NCBI RefSeq assembly: GCF_001650725.1
Contig: NZ_LXVX01000002.1
Location: forward strand, 62,001-126,000
DNA from: Sphingobium sp. TCM1
Lineage (GTDB): Bacteria > Pseudomonadota > Alphaproteobacteria > Sphingomonadales > Sphingomonadaceae
Length of the DNA stretch: 64,000 nt
Reading direction: 5' to 3'
This document shows positions 17,265 through 25,272 of this stretch, piece after piece. Numbering within the stretch: position 1 is the first letter of the stretch; each line of letters starts with the position of its first letter. The notes beneath the pieces are model-generated. The model was not told where the DNA came from and ran no database searches. It worked only from the letters and a program-made list of their open reading frames with translations. The translations under genes and the position numbers were made by a program.

Positions 17265-17292
17265 TTGCATTTCGTGCCGTCAACGATAGCTA
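17265..17292 (+). promoter_or_regulatory. Possible promoter for the oxygenase gene
   Basis: TTGCAT at 17265-17270 and TAGCTA at 17287-17292 with a 16-base spacer, 48 bases before the ATG at 17340. It is a modest match to a sigma-70 promoter. It lies back to back with the gspC Pho box. Confidence 0.35.
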
Positions 17293-17339
17293 GGCGGCGA
17301 ATTGTGCCAGAGGCGCGCCGCATTCATGCGAGGTCCGTC

Positions 17340-17990
17340 ATGTCCGATATTTCCGATCATCCCAGGGCCGCCGATGCCGATCCGGCGTGGATCGCGGGGC
17401 ATCCCCGCGTGCAGAAGCTGCCCAGCCGCGACCTCACCCTGTTCATCCAGCGCCAGTTCCTCTCGGCGGAGGAATGCGCCGCGCTGGTCGATCGGATCGA
17501 AGCGGACCGCCGTCCCTCGACGATCGCTGACGCCAATGGCGACGGCTATTTCCGCACGAGCGAAACCTGCGACCTCGACCCGGCCGATGCCTTCGTCGCC
17601 GCGATCGACGCCAAGCTGGCCGCGTTCGCCGGCGTAGACCCGATTTTCGGCGAACCGATCCAGGGCCAGCGCTACGCCGTCGGGCAGGAGTTCAAGGCCC
17701 ATACGGACTATTTCGACCCCAAGGGCGCGGACTTCGCCAGATATTGCTCGGTGGCGGGCAATCGCACCTGGACGCTGATGGTCTATCTCAACCAACCGGC
17801 GGCCGGCGGCGCGACGCGCTTCCCCAAGGTCGGCAAGACGGTCCAGCCCGAAACCGGCAAGCTGCTCGCCTGGAACAACCGGATCGCGCCGGGCGAGCCC
17901 AATCCCGCCAGCCTGCACCACGGCATGAAGGTGCGCAGCGGCGTCAAGCATGTCATCACCAAATGGTATCGGGAAAAGCCCTGGGGCTGA
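17340..17990 (+). CDS. 2-oxoglutarate/Fe(II)-dependent prolyl 4-hydroxylase-like oxygenase
   Basis: A 216-residue soluble P4Hc-family dioxygenase. The iron ligands are His121 and Asp123 (in KAHTDYF) and a distal His near 193 (SLHHG); Lys203 in SGVKHVITKW would bind 2-oxoglutarate. The family hydroxylates peptidyl proline or free amino acids; the substrate cannot be read here. The ATG at 17340 is preferred over an in-frame start 75 bases upstream because it gives the expected N-terminus. It is transcribed divergently from gspC, so its expression could be linked to the Pho site, though box orientation favours gspC. Confidence 0.85.
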   Translation: MSDISDHPRAADADPAWIAGHPRVQKLPSRDLTLFIQRQFLSAEECAALVDRIEADRRPSTIADANGDGYFRTSETCDLDPADAFVAAIDAKLAAFAGVDPIFGEPIQGQRYAVGQEFKAHTDYFDPKGADFARYCSVAGNRTWTLMVYLNQPAAGGATRFPKVGKTVQPETGKLLAWNNRIAPGEPNPASLHHGMKVRSGVKHVITKWYREKPWG

Positions 17991-17996
17991 ATGGGA

Positions 17997-19427
17997 TCAG
18001 GTCCAGAATTTGCGGACGTCGGCCAGTTCGGCATGGGCTTCGGCCGCGTCGGCCAGCAGCTTCTTCCTGTCCCGCAGACCCAGGGGGGTGGTCGGCGCGA
18101 GGCCGTGATGGGCCAGCAATGGCGGGGCCGTCGCCAGATCATTGAGATCGCCCAGATGCTTCTGCAACCGCTCCAGCGCGGTTACAAATTTGCGATGGCG
18201 CCGTTTTTGTCCACCCTTTGGAAATAGATCGGCCAGAAATTCCGTACCATAGCGAAGTTTCTTCGCATTTTTTCGAACTTCGTGCCGGGCGGCGTCCGGC
18301 AGATTTTCCATGTGCCGTCCGCCCTTCACCACCCGCTTGCGCAACCGCCGCAGCCGCGCTGCGGCCAGATCGGCTGCCGGTCTTTCCGCTTCCCCGCCAC
18401 ACCCCGCGCCCAGCGCCAGCCATTCGACCAGGTCGAGCAACAATATCCGCACCCGCGCGGAATGAAGCCATTGCCCGACACGGACATGCGCCGCCTGCCG
18501 CGCCACCTCCAGCATATTCCTCGCCGCCTCATCCTCGATCCGCTCGGCCAGCACGTCCAGATCGCGCGCTTCCCCCAGCATCCCCGCCAGCCAGCGCAAT
18601 TCCCCCTGAAATCGGAGCAGGTCGGTTTCCAGCAGGACCGGCTTGAACAAGGCCAGCGCCGTGCGCAGGCGCCTGACCGCGACCCGCGCCTGATGCAGCG
18701 CCCGGGGATCATATTGCTCCAGCAGCAGCGTCTCGTTCAGGCGATAGTGGCGCAGGCACGCCTGAGCGATGTGCAGGAAGGCTTCGCCCGCCCGCATCAT
18801 GGGGTCGAGCCGCACGGGTTCGGCCCGGTAGGCATCGGGTATCGCGTCGCGCAGCTGATAGCCGCGATCGGACTTGCTGAGTATACCGGGCCGCACCGGC
18901 ACTTCGCCGTCGATCCGCCGGGCGATGCCGAACAGGACGGCGGGCGGCCCCGCCATCAGTTCCAGTTCGATCTCGCACAGCGCCGCCTCGCGCTCGCCCG
19001 CGCGCACGATGCCCCGGTCCAGCACCAGTTCGACCCGCGCCTCGCCTTCCGCCAGGATCCAGCGGGTCCGCTCGACATCCACCTCGAATGCGGGCGCGAC
19101 CTGGCCCACGGCGTCGCCCAGCAGCACCGCCACCGGCGTGCGATCATCAAGCACGGGTACGCTGCCCCGCACCGGCATTTCCCATTCCCGCCGCGCGAAG
19201 AGGCCGGCAGCCGTCCCGCCATCGGCCTTCACCGTCTGGATGCGCCGCTTGCCATCTTTGCGGATACGCAGGCTCATGCCGCGCTCCGCCAGCTTGCCAT
19301 CGGGCGTGTCGAAATAAACGGAGTGCAGCCGGGACACATCCTCCCGCTCCGGCAGGCCGCCCCAGCGGGACAAGGCTTCCGCCGACACCTCCGACAGGTC
19401 GAGCTTCAGTTCGATTTCGCGTCCCAT
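17997..19427 (-). CDS. CYTH and CHAD domain protein
   Basis: A 476-residue protein. The N-terminal CYTH domain (about 1-200) starts with the defining ELKLDL, a variant of ExExK, and has a basic/acidic tunnel pattern ('YFDTPDGKLAERGMSLRIRK'). The C-terminal CHAD domain (about 230-470) is all helical and rich in conserved His and Arg ('RVAVRRLRTALALFKP'). CYTH enzymes act on triphosphates, and CHAD domains bind polyphosphate; such fusions are linked to polyphosphate biology, which fits the phosphate-related neighbourhood. The ATG at 19427 is chosen since MGREIELKL is the family start. Confidence 0.9.
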   Translation of the reverse strand: MGREIELKLDLSEVSAEALSRWGGLPEREDVSRLHSVYFDTPDGKLAERGMSLRIRKDGKRRIQTVKADGGTAAGLFARREWEMPVRGSVPVLDDRTPVAVLLGDAVGQVAPAFEVDVERTRWILAEGEARVELVLDRGIVRAGEREAALCEIELELMAGPPAVLFGIARRIDGEVPVRPGILSKSDRGYQLRDAIPDAYRAEPVRLDPMMRAGEAFLHIAQACLRHYRLNETLLLEQYDPRALHQARVAVRRLRTALALFKPVLLETDLLRFQGELRWLAGMLGEARDLDVLAERIEDEAARNMLEVARQAAHVRVGQWLHSARVRILLLDLVEWLALGAGCGGEAERPAADLAAARLRRLRKRVVKGGRHMENLPDAARHEVRKNAKKLRYGTEFLADLFPKGGQKRRHRKFVTALERLQKHLGDLNDLATAPPLLAHHGLAPTTPLGLRDRKKLLADAAEAHAELADVRKFWT

Positions 19428-19508
19428 GCGTCTCTCCGTCCATGACCGGGGCGAGCGCCGGGCTTGTAGCATGATGCGGGACGGAGGAACATCTATCCGG
19501 AATCGCAA

Positions 19509-19537
19509 CGGCCGACCTGTCGAGGACAGGCCGGCCG
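19509..19537. repeat. Inverted repeat downstream of the TonB-receptor gene
   Basis: A twelve-base-pair stem (CGGCCG, one A-C mismatch, then CCTGTC) with a GAG loop pairs to GACAGG and CGGCCG. It lies between the receptor stop and the next minus-strand gene. No T run follows, so it may stabilise RNA rather than terminate. Confidence 0.55.
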
Positions 19538-19547
19538 CGGCTGGCAA

Positions 19548-19565
19548 GAGGGTGTCGCCACCCTC
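19548..19565 (-). terminator. Hairpin at the end of the TonB-receptor transcript
   Basis: GAGGGTG and CACCCTC form a 7-base-pair stem with a 4-base loop, 12 bases after the receptor stop codon. Only a short TT follows on the minus strand, so it is a weak intrinsic terminator candidate. Confidence 0.5.
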
Positions 19566-19577
19566 CTTATCGGGTCG

Positions 19578-22286
19578 TCAGAAGGCCACGGTCAGCGACG
19601 CCGCGATGGTCGTGCCGATCTTGTAGCGGTTATAGAAGACCTTGTTGCCGCCGGCTTCCTGGAACTCCTGGAACTTGCGGCCGGTGATGTTGCGGGCCTC
19701 GAACTTGAACTCGCTGTTGATGCCGCCCGGCAGGGTGACGCCCTGGCGCGCGACGAAGTCCAGCGTCAGGCCCGGCTTTTCCTTGATGTCGGGCTGAAGG
19801 TTCGGACCGCGGCTGGTGACGCGCGGGCTGGCATAGGTCAGCAGCAGGGTCTGCTGCGACAGGCGATCGGTATCCTCCAGCCCCAGTTGCAGGTTGACCA
19901 GATGGTCCGACTGGCCCGTCAGCGGCACGCCGTCCAGGAAATAGTCTGAAGCGGCGGGCAGGTCGCCCGTGGTGTAGCTATAGGGGATCGTGGTGTCCCC
20001 GTCGCTCACCTTCAGCTTGGACTGGGTGTAGGTATAGTTGCCGATCAGCGCGATCCGGCGGCTCTGAAAGAAGGACGAGTCCGACCAGCCGTCGAGCGGG
20101 ATATATTTCTGGGCCTCCAGTTCGAACCCGTAAAGTGTGGCTTCCGGTGCGTTGGCGAAGCTGGTCGTCACCGCATAGGTATCGGTGATGGTGGTGTAGG
20201 TTTCGATCGGGTTCTCGATCTTCTTATAGAAGGCCGCCGCCGTCAGCCGCTCATCACGCCCCATATACCATTCGGCGCGAATGTCCGCATTCCACAGCTG
20301 ACTGTCCTGCAAATAGGGGTTGCCGCGGTAGAAACGGTTGGATTCGGTGTCGAGATAGGGCTGGGCGATGAGTTCGCGGAACTGTGGCCGGGCGATCGTC
20401 TTCGACCCGCTGGCCCGGAACTGCAACCCCTTCGCCGCCTCGACGGTCACCGTCACGGCCGGCAGCCAGTAATCCTTCCTGATCTCGTTGAACGGAGTGA
20501 CGCCCGTATTGTAGACGTCCAAGCCAGTCACCGACTGTTCGCCCTTTTCGTAGCGGACGCCGGCATTGATGGTCACGCCCGGAATGACCTCCGCCTGGAA
20601 CTGGCCATAGCCGGCGTGGACGCGCAGCGCGGCGTCATAGACCGGATAATTGCCCGAAAATTCCAGAAGGCTGATGTCATAATATTGGATCGACACGTCC
20701 GACAGCAGATAGTCGGGACGCAGTTGCTGCACCGGGATCGACAGGTTGGTCGCGTCATAGTGCAGTTCGTAGCGGGACGAGGTACGCTTGGTGTCGGTGA
20801 AGGCATAGCCCGCCGTCAGCGTCACGTCGGGCGAGACCTTGTAGCTGAGGTCAGCCCCGGCCGACCAAAGATCCTCGTTCAGGTCGCTGAAGGTGATCGA
20901 CGCGTCACCGCGCTGGCGGTTGAGCGCATTGACGAAACGGTCGCCAACCGGATCGGTCGCCGTGTCGACATTGCTGCGGACATAGACGAACTCGCGCTCA
21001 TAGGGCGCCTCGCGCTGCGAATTGGCATAGCCGCCACGCATGTCGAGGCTCAGCGCATCGCTCAGCTTGAACTCGCCGACCAGTTGGGTGTCGATCAGCT
21101 GACGCTCATACCAGGCGGTATTCTGGTTCAGATAATCGGCGCCCTGGATCTGGCCGTCATTCTGCCCGATCGCCAGCGCGCTGCGCTTCAGCGTGTCGCG
21201 GATATAGAGGTTGGTCCAGCGCAGCTTCTGGTCGCCCAGTTCCAGGCCCACGCCCAGCAGGCCGTTCACCGTCACCTCATTGTCGGTGCTCACCTGCTGG
21301 AAATTCTTGCCCGCTCCGGCCGCCACGTCGAGCGAAGCCTGCTGGAGCGTGTCGCGGGTGCGCCACTTGTTGCTGTAGGATGCGGTGGCGATGATGCCCA
21401 TGCGCCCGTCGCTGCCGACGTCGAACGCCGTGCCGCCATTCAGCGACGCTGAGAAGTTGAAGGGCAGGCTGTTGGTCCGCTGCACCACCGACGTGTTGCT
21501 GTTCTGGAACGACATCGCGATCGCGCGCAGGTCCGCCCGTTCCATGTTGGAAAAGGCCATGCCGCTGCCGATGGCATTCTTCAGCAGGTTCGGAACGTCA
21601 CGCGTGCCATCATCGAAGCCGGTCCAGTCGGACTTGCTGCCATAATGGGTGTAGCCCAGCTGGCCCGATGTCTCGGTGTTGGCCGAGCTGCCCATGCCGA
21701 TTTCCAGATAGCTTTCCGTCGGGATCGCCTTGGTCGTCAGGTTGATGACGCCGCCGCCGAATTCGCCGGGGAAATTGGCCGAAAAGCTTTTCTGCACCAG
21801 GGTCGACGCGATGACACTGGTCGGGAAGAGATCGAGCGGCACGACGCGCTTGAGCGGTTCGGGGCTGGGCAACGGCGAACCGTTGAGCAGCGCGAGCGAA
21901 TAGCGATCGCCCAGGCCGCGGACATAGACATAGCCGCCCGACACGACCGACAGGCCGGTGACGCGCTGGAGCGAACCGGCGATGTCGCCCTCGCCCGTGC
22001 GCTTGATGTCGGCGGCAGACAGGACGTTCACCACCTGCGGCGCCGCCTGCGAGATGTTGGCGGTGCGACGGCCGGTGACGACGATGTCGGCGCCGGGGAT
22101 CGACACATCGACATTGCCCGACTGGGCATCGGCTTCCTCGGCCGCGCTGGGCGTGCCGCTGGGCGTCGTAGGCGCGACGGCGCCGCCCGCCTGGCCGGCA
22201 GTCGTGTCGGTCTGCGCCATGGCGGCAGGCGCCGACAGGGCAGTGGAAATCAGGAGCAGGCGCGCCAGGGTCAGCGGCTTCGACAT
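19578..22286 (-). CDS. TonB-dependent outer-membrane receptor
   Basis: A 902-residue receptor. It has a signal peptide (1-24, ending AMAQ), a Pro/Thr/Ala-rich linker, a TonB-box-like DIVVTGRR (about 68-75), the plug domain (to about 190) with 'YVYVRGLGDRYSLALLNG' and 'FPGEFGGGVINLTTK', then a beta-barrel ending in the C-terminal Phe typical of outer-membrane proteins. It imports an unidentified ligand using TonB energy. The start is 89 bases after the stop of the PT-repeat lipoprotein gene, so the two are probably co-transcribed from an upstream Pho-like promoter. Substrate unknown. Confidence 0.9.
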   Translation of the reverse strand: MSKPLTLARLLLISTALSAPAAMAQTDTTAGQAGGAVAPTTPSGTPSAAEEADAQSGNVDVSIPGADIVVTGRRTANISQAAPQVVNVLSAADIKRTGEGDIAGSLQRVTGLSVVSGGYVYVRGLGDRYSLALLNGSPLPSPEPLKRVVPLDLFPTSVIASTLVQKSFSANFPGEFGGGVINLTTKAIPTESYLEIGMGSSANTETSGQLGYTHYGSKSDWTGFDDGTRDVPNLLKNAIGSGMAFSNMERADLRAIAMSFQNSNTSVVQRTNSLPFNFSASLNGGTAFDVGSDGRMGIIATASYSNKWRTRDTLQQASLDVAAGAGKNFQQVSTDNEVTVNGLLGVGLELGDQKLRWTNLYIRDTLKRSALAIGQNDGQIQGADYLNQNTAWYERQLIDTQLVGEFKLSDALSLDMRGGYANSQREAPYEREFVYVRSNVDTATDPVGDRFVNALNRQRGDASITFSDLNEDLWSAGADLSYKVSPDVTLTAGYAFTDTKRTSSRYELHYDATNLSIPVQQLRPDYLLSDVSIQYYDISLLEFSGNYPVYDAALRVHAGYGQFQAEVIPGVTINAGVRYEKGEQSVTGLDVYNTGVTPFNEIRKDYWLPAVTVTVEAAKGLQFRASGSKTIARPQFRELIAQPYLDTESNRFYRGNPYLQDSQLWNADIRAEWYMGRDERLTAAAFYKKIENPIETYTTITDTYAVTTSFANAPEATLYGFELEAQKYIPLDGWSDSSFFQSRRIALIGNYTYTQSKLKVSDGDTTIPYSYTTGDLPAASDYFLDGVPLTGQSDHLVNLQLGLEDTDRLSQQTLLLTYASPRVTSRGPNLQPDIKEKPGLTLDFVARQGVTLPGGINSEFKFEARNITGRKFQEFQEAGGNKVFYNRYKIGTTIAASLTVAF

Positions 22287-22375
22287 GCGATGGTCCCCCT
22301 TGGGATTATTCAGAGCAAAGAAGGCGGGGAAGCGTCGGTCAACGCTCCCCCGCCCCTGTTAAGGTCAGGTGCCGA

Positions 22376-23965
22376 TCAGGTGGTCGGGATGGCGGTGCAG
22401 TTCTTGCTGCTCGTGCCGAAGCTCGCCGTCACGGAGTTGCAGGTCCAGCCGGCATACCAGGTGTCGCTGCTGTCCTTGACCGCGCCGACATAGGCCGTGG
22501 TGGCGAAGTTGCTGTCGACCGTCTTGGGATCGGTGGCCACCAGGGCGGTTTCGGTCGCGCCGTTGATGAACAGGCTGGTCAGCGACGGCGTGTAGCTGAT
22601 CGTGCTGTTCGGGCCGGCTTCGAAGATCGACTTTACGACGTCGGCGGTCACGCCGTTATTGCCCTTGTACGGGGTCGCCGCCAGGCACTGCATCGCCACC
22701 GAGATGTAGCGCGGCTTGCCCGCATCCTGCAACGCGGTGTCGGCGTCACGCACGGTCGTGGCGCTGTCGATGCGCAGACAGGTCTGGGTCGGGCTGACGA
22801 TCAGGCCGTTGACCAGCGTCAGGTCAGCGCCGCCGCGCAGCAGCATGGCCGAACCGTTGCTGCCCGTGGTCGAGCGGTTGATCCAGGTGAAGTTGGCGAC
22901 CTTCACATATTGGCGGGGCAACGCGTCCTCGCCATTGTTCGACGCCGAACCACCGTTCGAGTCGGTTTCCATGAAGCTGTCGCCGATATTGTTGCCGTCG
23001 CGATGCGCGCCGATTACATATTGGATGGTGCCGCGATAGCCGACGTCGGTGTCGAGATTGTCATCCTCGTTGCCGGTCAGGACCAGGTAGCGCGGGTGGA
23101 CGGAGCCGCCGAAAATCTCGATGCCATCGTCCGAGCTGTTGTGGACCTGGATATGGTCGAGCACGGTGCCGGTACCGACGCCCGAGGGGGTCAGGCCCTG
23201 CAACTCGCTCGAACCCGACAGGACGAAGCCCGAATAGCGGATCTGGACATAGGACATGCGGCCCGAGCTGTCGGCGTCGTTTGCGCCGCCATAGAGCGCG
23301 CCGCTGGCGCCTTCGGTGTCGCGTTCGCACGCCGTGGTGCCGGGCGCGGCCGCAGGCGCGGCGCAGTCGGTGATCTTGGCGCGGCCGAGCAGCACGACGC
23401 CGCCCCACTGGCCCGACGACTGGTCGGTCGAGGTTCCGAGCACATTTTCACGGCTGGTGAAGATGATCGGCTGGCTGGCGGTGCCTACGGCGTTGATCTT
23501 GTTGCCGCGGTTGACGGCAAGGAAGGTATTGCCGGTGCCGGCGAACACGACAACGCCCGGATCGATCGTCAGCGTGACGTTGGTATTGGTGCTCGCGGCA
23601 CCCTGGTCGGTGCCGACATCGACGCGGCCGGGCATGGAATAGATTACGCCGGCAACCTTGGCGATCGCGGTCGAGCTGTTGAAGCGCGCCGGGAAGCCGC
23701 AATTGCGCCAGGTGTTGGAGCCATCCGAAATCGTACCGAGGTCGGTCAACTGGTCGCTGCCGGCAATGGTCGGGCAGCTGGCGGCCGGGGTCACGCTCGT
23801 GGGGGTCGGCGTCGGGGTCGGCGTTGGCGTGGGGGTCGGCGTCGGAGCGGGAATGACGATCGTGCCCTGACCAGGCGACGCGATGTCGTCCGCACCGCAG
23901 GCGCTCAGGCCCACGCAGGCGCAGCTCGCCATCAGGATCGTGTGGATACGGTTAATCTTGGCCAT
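22376..23965 (-). CDS. Secreted or surface lipoprotein with (PT)n linker, beta-helix-like
   Basis: A 529-residue lipoprotein. The signal peptide ends in the lipobox LSAC (cleavage before Cys22-23), with Gly and Ala next, so no inner-membrane Asp retention signal at +2. A (Pro-Thr)n linker near residues 40-57 separates the anchor from a large Gly/Asn/Asp-rich domain with repeated beta-helix-like turns ('GVVLLGRAKI', 'YVQIRYSGF', 'HIQVHNSSDDGIEIFGG'). It pairs with the TonB receptor downstream. In Caulobacter a phosphate-starvation lipoprotein (ElpS) is exported by the T2SS; a Pho-like array upstream here and the adjacent T2SS make this a candidate counterpart, by inference. Confidence 0.8.
   Translation of the reverse strand: MAKINRIHTILMASCACVGLSACGADDIASPGQGTIVIPAPTPTPTPTPTPTPTPTSVTPAASCPTIAGSDQLTDLGTISDGSNTWRNCGFPARFNSSTAIAKVAGVIYSMPGRVDVGTDQGAASTNTNVTLTIDPGVVVFAGTGNTFLAVNRGNKINAVGTASQPIIFTSRENVLGTSTDQSSGQWGGVVLLGRAKITDCAAPAAAPGTTACERDTEGASGALYGGANDADSSGRMSYVQIRYSGFVLSGSSELQGLTPSGVGTGTVLDHIQVHNSSDDGIEIFGGSVHPRYLVLTGNEDDNLDTDVGYRGTIQYVIGAHRDGNNIGDSFMETDSNGGSASNNGEDALPRQYVKVANFTWINRSTTGSNGSAMLLRGGADLTLVNGLIVSPTQTCLRIDSATTVRDADTALQDAGKPRYISVAMQCLAATPYKGNNGVTADVVKSIFEAGPNSTISYTPSLTSLFINGATETALVATDPKTVDSNFATTAYVGAVKDSSDTWYAGWTCNSVTASFGTSSKNCTAIPTT
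23799..23852 (-). repeat. (Pro-Thr)n coding microsatellite in the lipoprotein gene
   Basis: A run of 6-base units (GTCGGC, GTGGGG and similar on the plus strand) encodes alternating Pro-Thr. It forms a low-complexity spacer between lipid anchor and folded domain. Unit number may vary by slippage without a frame change. Confidence 0.85.
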
Positions 23966-24073
23966 GTCGTCTCCGCTCCGGCTGTACCGGGTTGTTGAAG
24001 TGCGGAGCGCAGGGGAAACTCGAATCGGACAACGCCCCCTGTCGCCCTCTGCGGCGGCAGGTAAGGACGGCAG

Positions 24074-24155
24074 ATGACATGATCATTCCGCTTCTGTGAC
24101 ACTGGAGAGACTTTGGAATGACAGTTTGATGAATTATCTTTCATTTTCATGACAG
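24074..24155 (-). promoter_or_regulatory. Degenerate Pho-box-like array upstream of the lipoprotein gene
   Basis: On the plus strand ATGACAT (24074), GTGACAC (24096) and ATGACAG (24118) start exactly 22 bases apart, two PhoB periods, with weaker matches in between (GAGACTT at 24107) and after (ATGAATT at 24129). Another ATGACAG at 24149 is out of phase. Read on the minus strand these are CTGTCAT-type half-sites oriented toward the lipoprotein start about 110-190 bases away. Less perfect than the gspC site. Confidence 0.5.
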
Positions 24156-24224
24156 GCGTCCATGCAAAAGGGCGCCATCCGCGACGGATGACGCCCTCTG
24201 CTCCCTGCACCTATCCGGTGGAAA

Positions 24225-24608
24225 TCAGCGCGATGCGTAACTCGGATTGAGGCGGCCCAGCGCGCGGGCGGCCACGTCGCGCGAGGATTCCTCGGACCCG
24301 TTCGCCAGCACCAGCGTCACTTCCGGCGAGAAGCGTGCGGCGCGATAGGCTTCGCGGGCCTGCGCCATCTTGCCCAGGCCGGCATAGGCGTTACCAAGAT
24401 TGATGAGGCGGGCGGGATCATTCTCGCCATACACCGGCATCGGGGCCAGCCTGTCGAGCGCATCCTCGAACCGTCCCGCGGTCAGCGCCTTGGCGGCCAG
24501 GCTGCCGTCGGTCACGCCGACGACGACCATCTCCTCGGGCGCTGCATGGGCTAGGCCCGGCACCATCCCGGCCAGCGCCAACGCCACCATTCCAGCGACC
24601 TTCTTCAT
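24225..24608 (-). CDS. Small exported TPR-like protein
   Basis: A 127-residue protein with a clear signal peptide (1-23, ending GLAHA-APEE). The remainder is helical with one recognisable tetratricopeptide-like repeat ('ARLINLGNAYAGLGKMAQAREAYRAARF', about 70-97). It probably works in the periplasm. The ATG at 24608 has GAGGAG 7 bases upstream. It lies upstream of the lipoprotein/TonB-receptor pair on the same strand, separated by 259 bases holding the Pho-like array. No specific function can be assigned. Confidence 0.75.
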   Translation of the reverse strand: MKKVAGMVALALAGMVPGLAHAAPEEMVVVGVTDGSLAAKALTAGRFEDALDRLAPMPVYGENDPARLINLGNAYAGLGKMAQAREAYRAARFSPEVTLVLANGSEESSRDVAARALGRLNPSYASR

Positions 24609-24861
24609 GCCCGATCTCCTCAAAAAAACTTCCTAATATAGCTAGGAGTATTTCATTTAGATGACATCGGGGCAAGGCAGGTCACGACCCAGAAAATCGA
24701 TTTTCTTTACAGTAAAATCAACGCTTTAATAATTTTACGCGAGACTGTCATAAAAGCGTAATCGAAATCGCGCGCACAAGGAACCCGATTCGCACGATCC
24801 GACGGCTATCGAGCCGACCTGCCGGTCGCGTCGGTCAGAATCTCACAATGTCGGTAAAGGG
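24609..24861. promoter_or_regulatory. Leader region of the TPR-like gene with palindromes
   Basis: No gene is seen here. It is AT-richer than the surroundings and contains a perfect 16-base palindrome AGAAAATCGATTTTCT (24691-24706), immediately followed by a TTTAC-A-GTAAA inverted repeat (24706-24716). A third inverted repeat, TCCTA-N7-TAGGA, lies at 24631-24647. CTGTCAT followed 4 bases later by GCGTAAT (24745-24762) resembles a Pho box on the plus strand but faces away from the gene. These are candidate operators. Confidence 0.4.
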
Positions 24862-24893
24862 TCCGGAGGCTTCTGTTGCCCGGCGCCTCCGGA
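24862..24893 (-). terminator. Hairpin downstream of ssrA
   Basis: TCCGGAGGC (24862-24870) and GCCTCCGGA (24885-24893) form a perfect 9-base-pair stem around a 14-base loop. Its position, just past the tmRNA coding piece, suggests it terminates or delimits the ssrA precursor. No long T run follows. The loop holds the second copy of a 13-base repeat also found at the ssrA 3' end. Confidence 0.55.
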
Positions 24894-24904
24894 GGCCGCT
24901 GAAT

Positions 24905-25218
24905 TCCCTTCTGTTGCCCGGTGGGTTCAACCGCGCTATTTTAGAGTAATGTCAGGCCGTGAGGCCCTCAATTACGCTGCAATGGCGAGTGCTTCGTTAT
25001 CGTTGGCACTTGTGAGTTTTGCACAGTTTAACGGCTTACACGGGCCGGGTGAAAACATCGCCTTTGAACACACGTCGATCCTAGTTCGGCCCCGTCAGAC
25101 ACCCCGCCCGGCCTTGCGGACCGGAACGGGACATGTGGTGGAGCCGCCGGGTACTGCCCCCGGGTCCGCTGCGTCTATTACTCGACACAATTTATCACCA
25201 TAGCCGGGCGAACCCGGC
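24905..25218 (-). ncRNA. ssrA: tmRNA, circularly permuted two-piece form
   Basis: Rescues stalled ribosomes by trans-translation. The minus strand carries, in order, the acceptor piece (about 25218-25136, with a T-arm-like segment and genomically encoded CCA at its end), a 42-base intervening segment, then the coding piece beginning GGGGCCGAACTAG at 25093. GGGGCCG pairs with CGGCTCC of the acceptor piece to make the acceptor stem. The tag frame (25007-24972) reads ANDNEALAIAA then TAA, typical of sphingomonads. The permuted order is standard for alphaproteobacteria. Outer ends are estimated from the hairpin GCCGGG-TTCG-CCCGGC and the end of the conserved core. Confidence 0.93.
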
Positions 25219-25224
25219 ACTGCC

Positions 25225-25253
25225 CATATGGGCTCAAGCAGATGGTTTTTCAA
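25225..25253 (-). promoter_or_regulatory. Candidate ssrA promoter
   Basis: On the minus strand TTGAAA (25253-25248), a 17-base spacer, then CATATG (25230-25225). This places transcription start near 25218, at the base of the first tmRNA hairpin. The -35 is good and the -10 modest. Confidence 0.5.
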
Positions 25254-25272
25254 GTCATCCTGGTGAAAGGCG

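Noticed and set aside
24745-24762. Pho box for the TPR-like gene
   Set aside because: The half-sites face the plus strand, away from the gene, and the second half matches only 4 of 7 bases.
24949-25203. Plus-strand ORF of 84 residues
   Set aside because: It is the reverse strand of the tmRNA gene; the tag frame and acceptor stem are on the minus strand.
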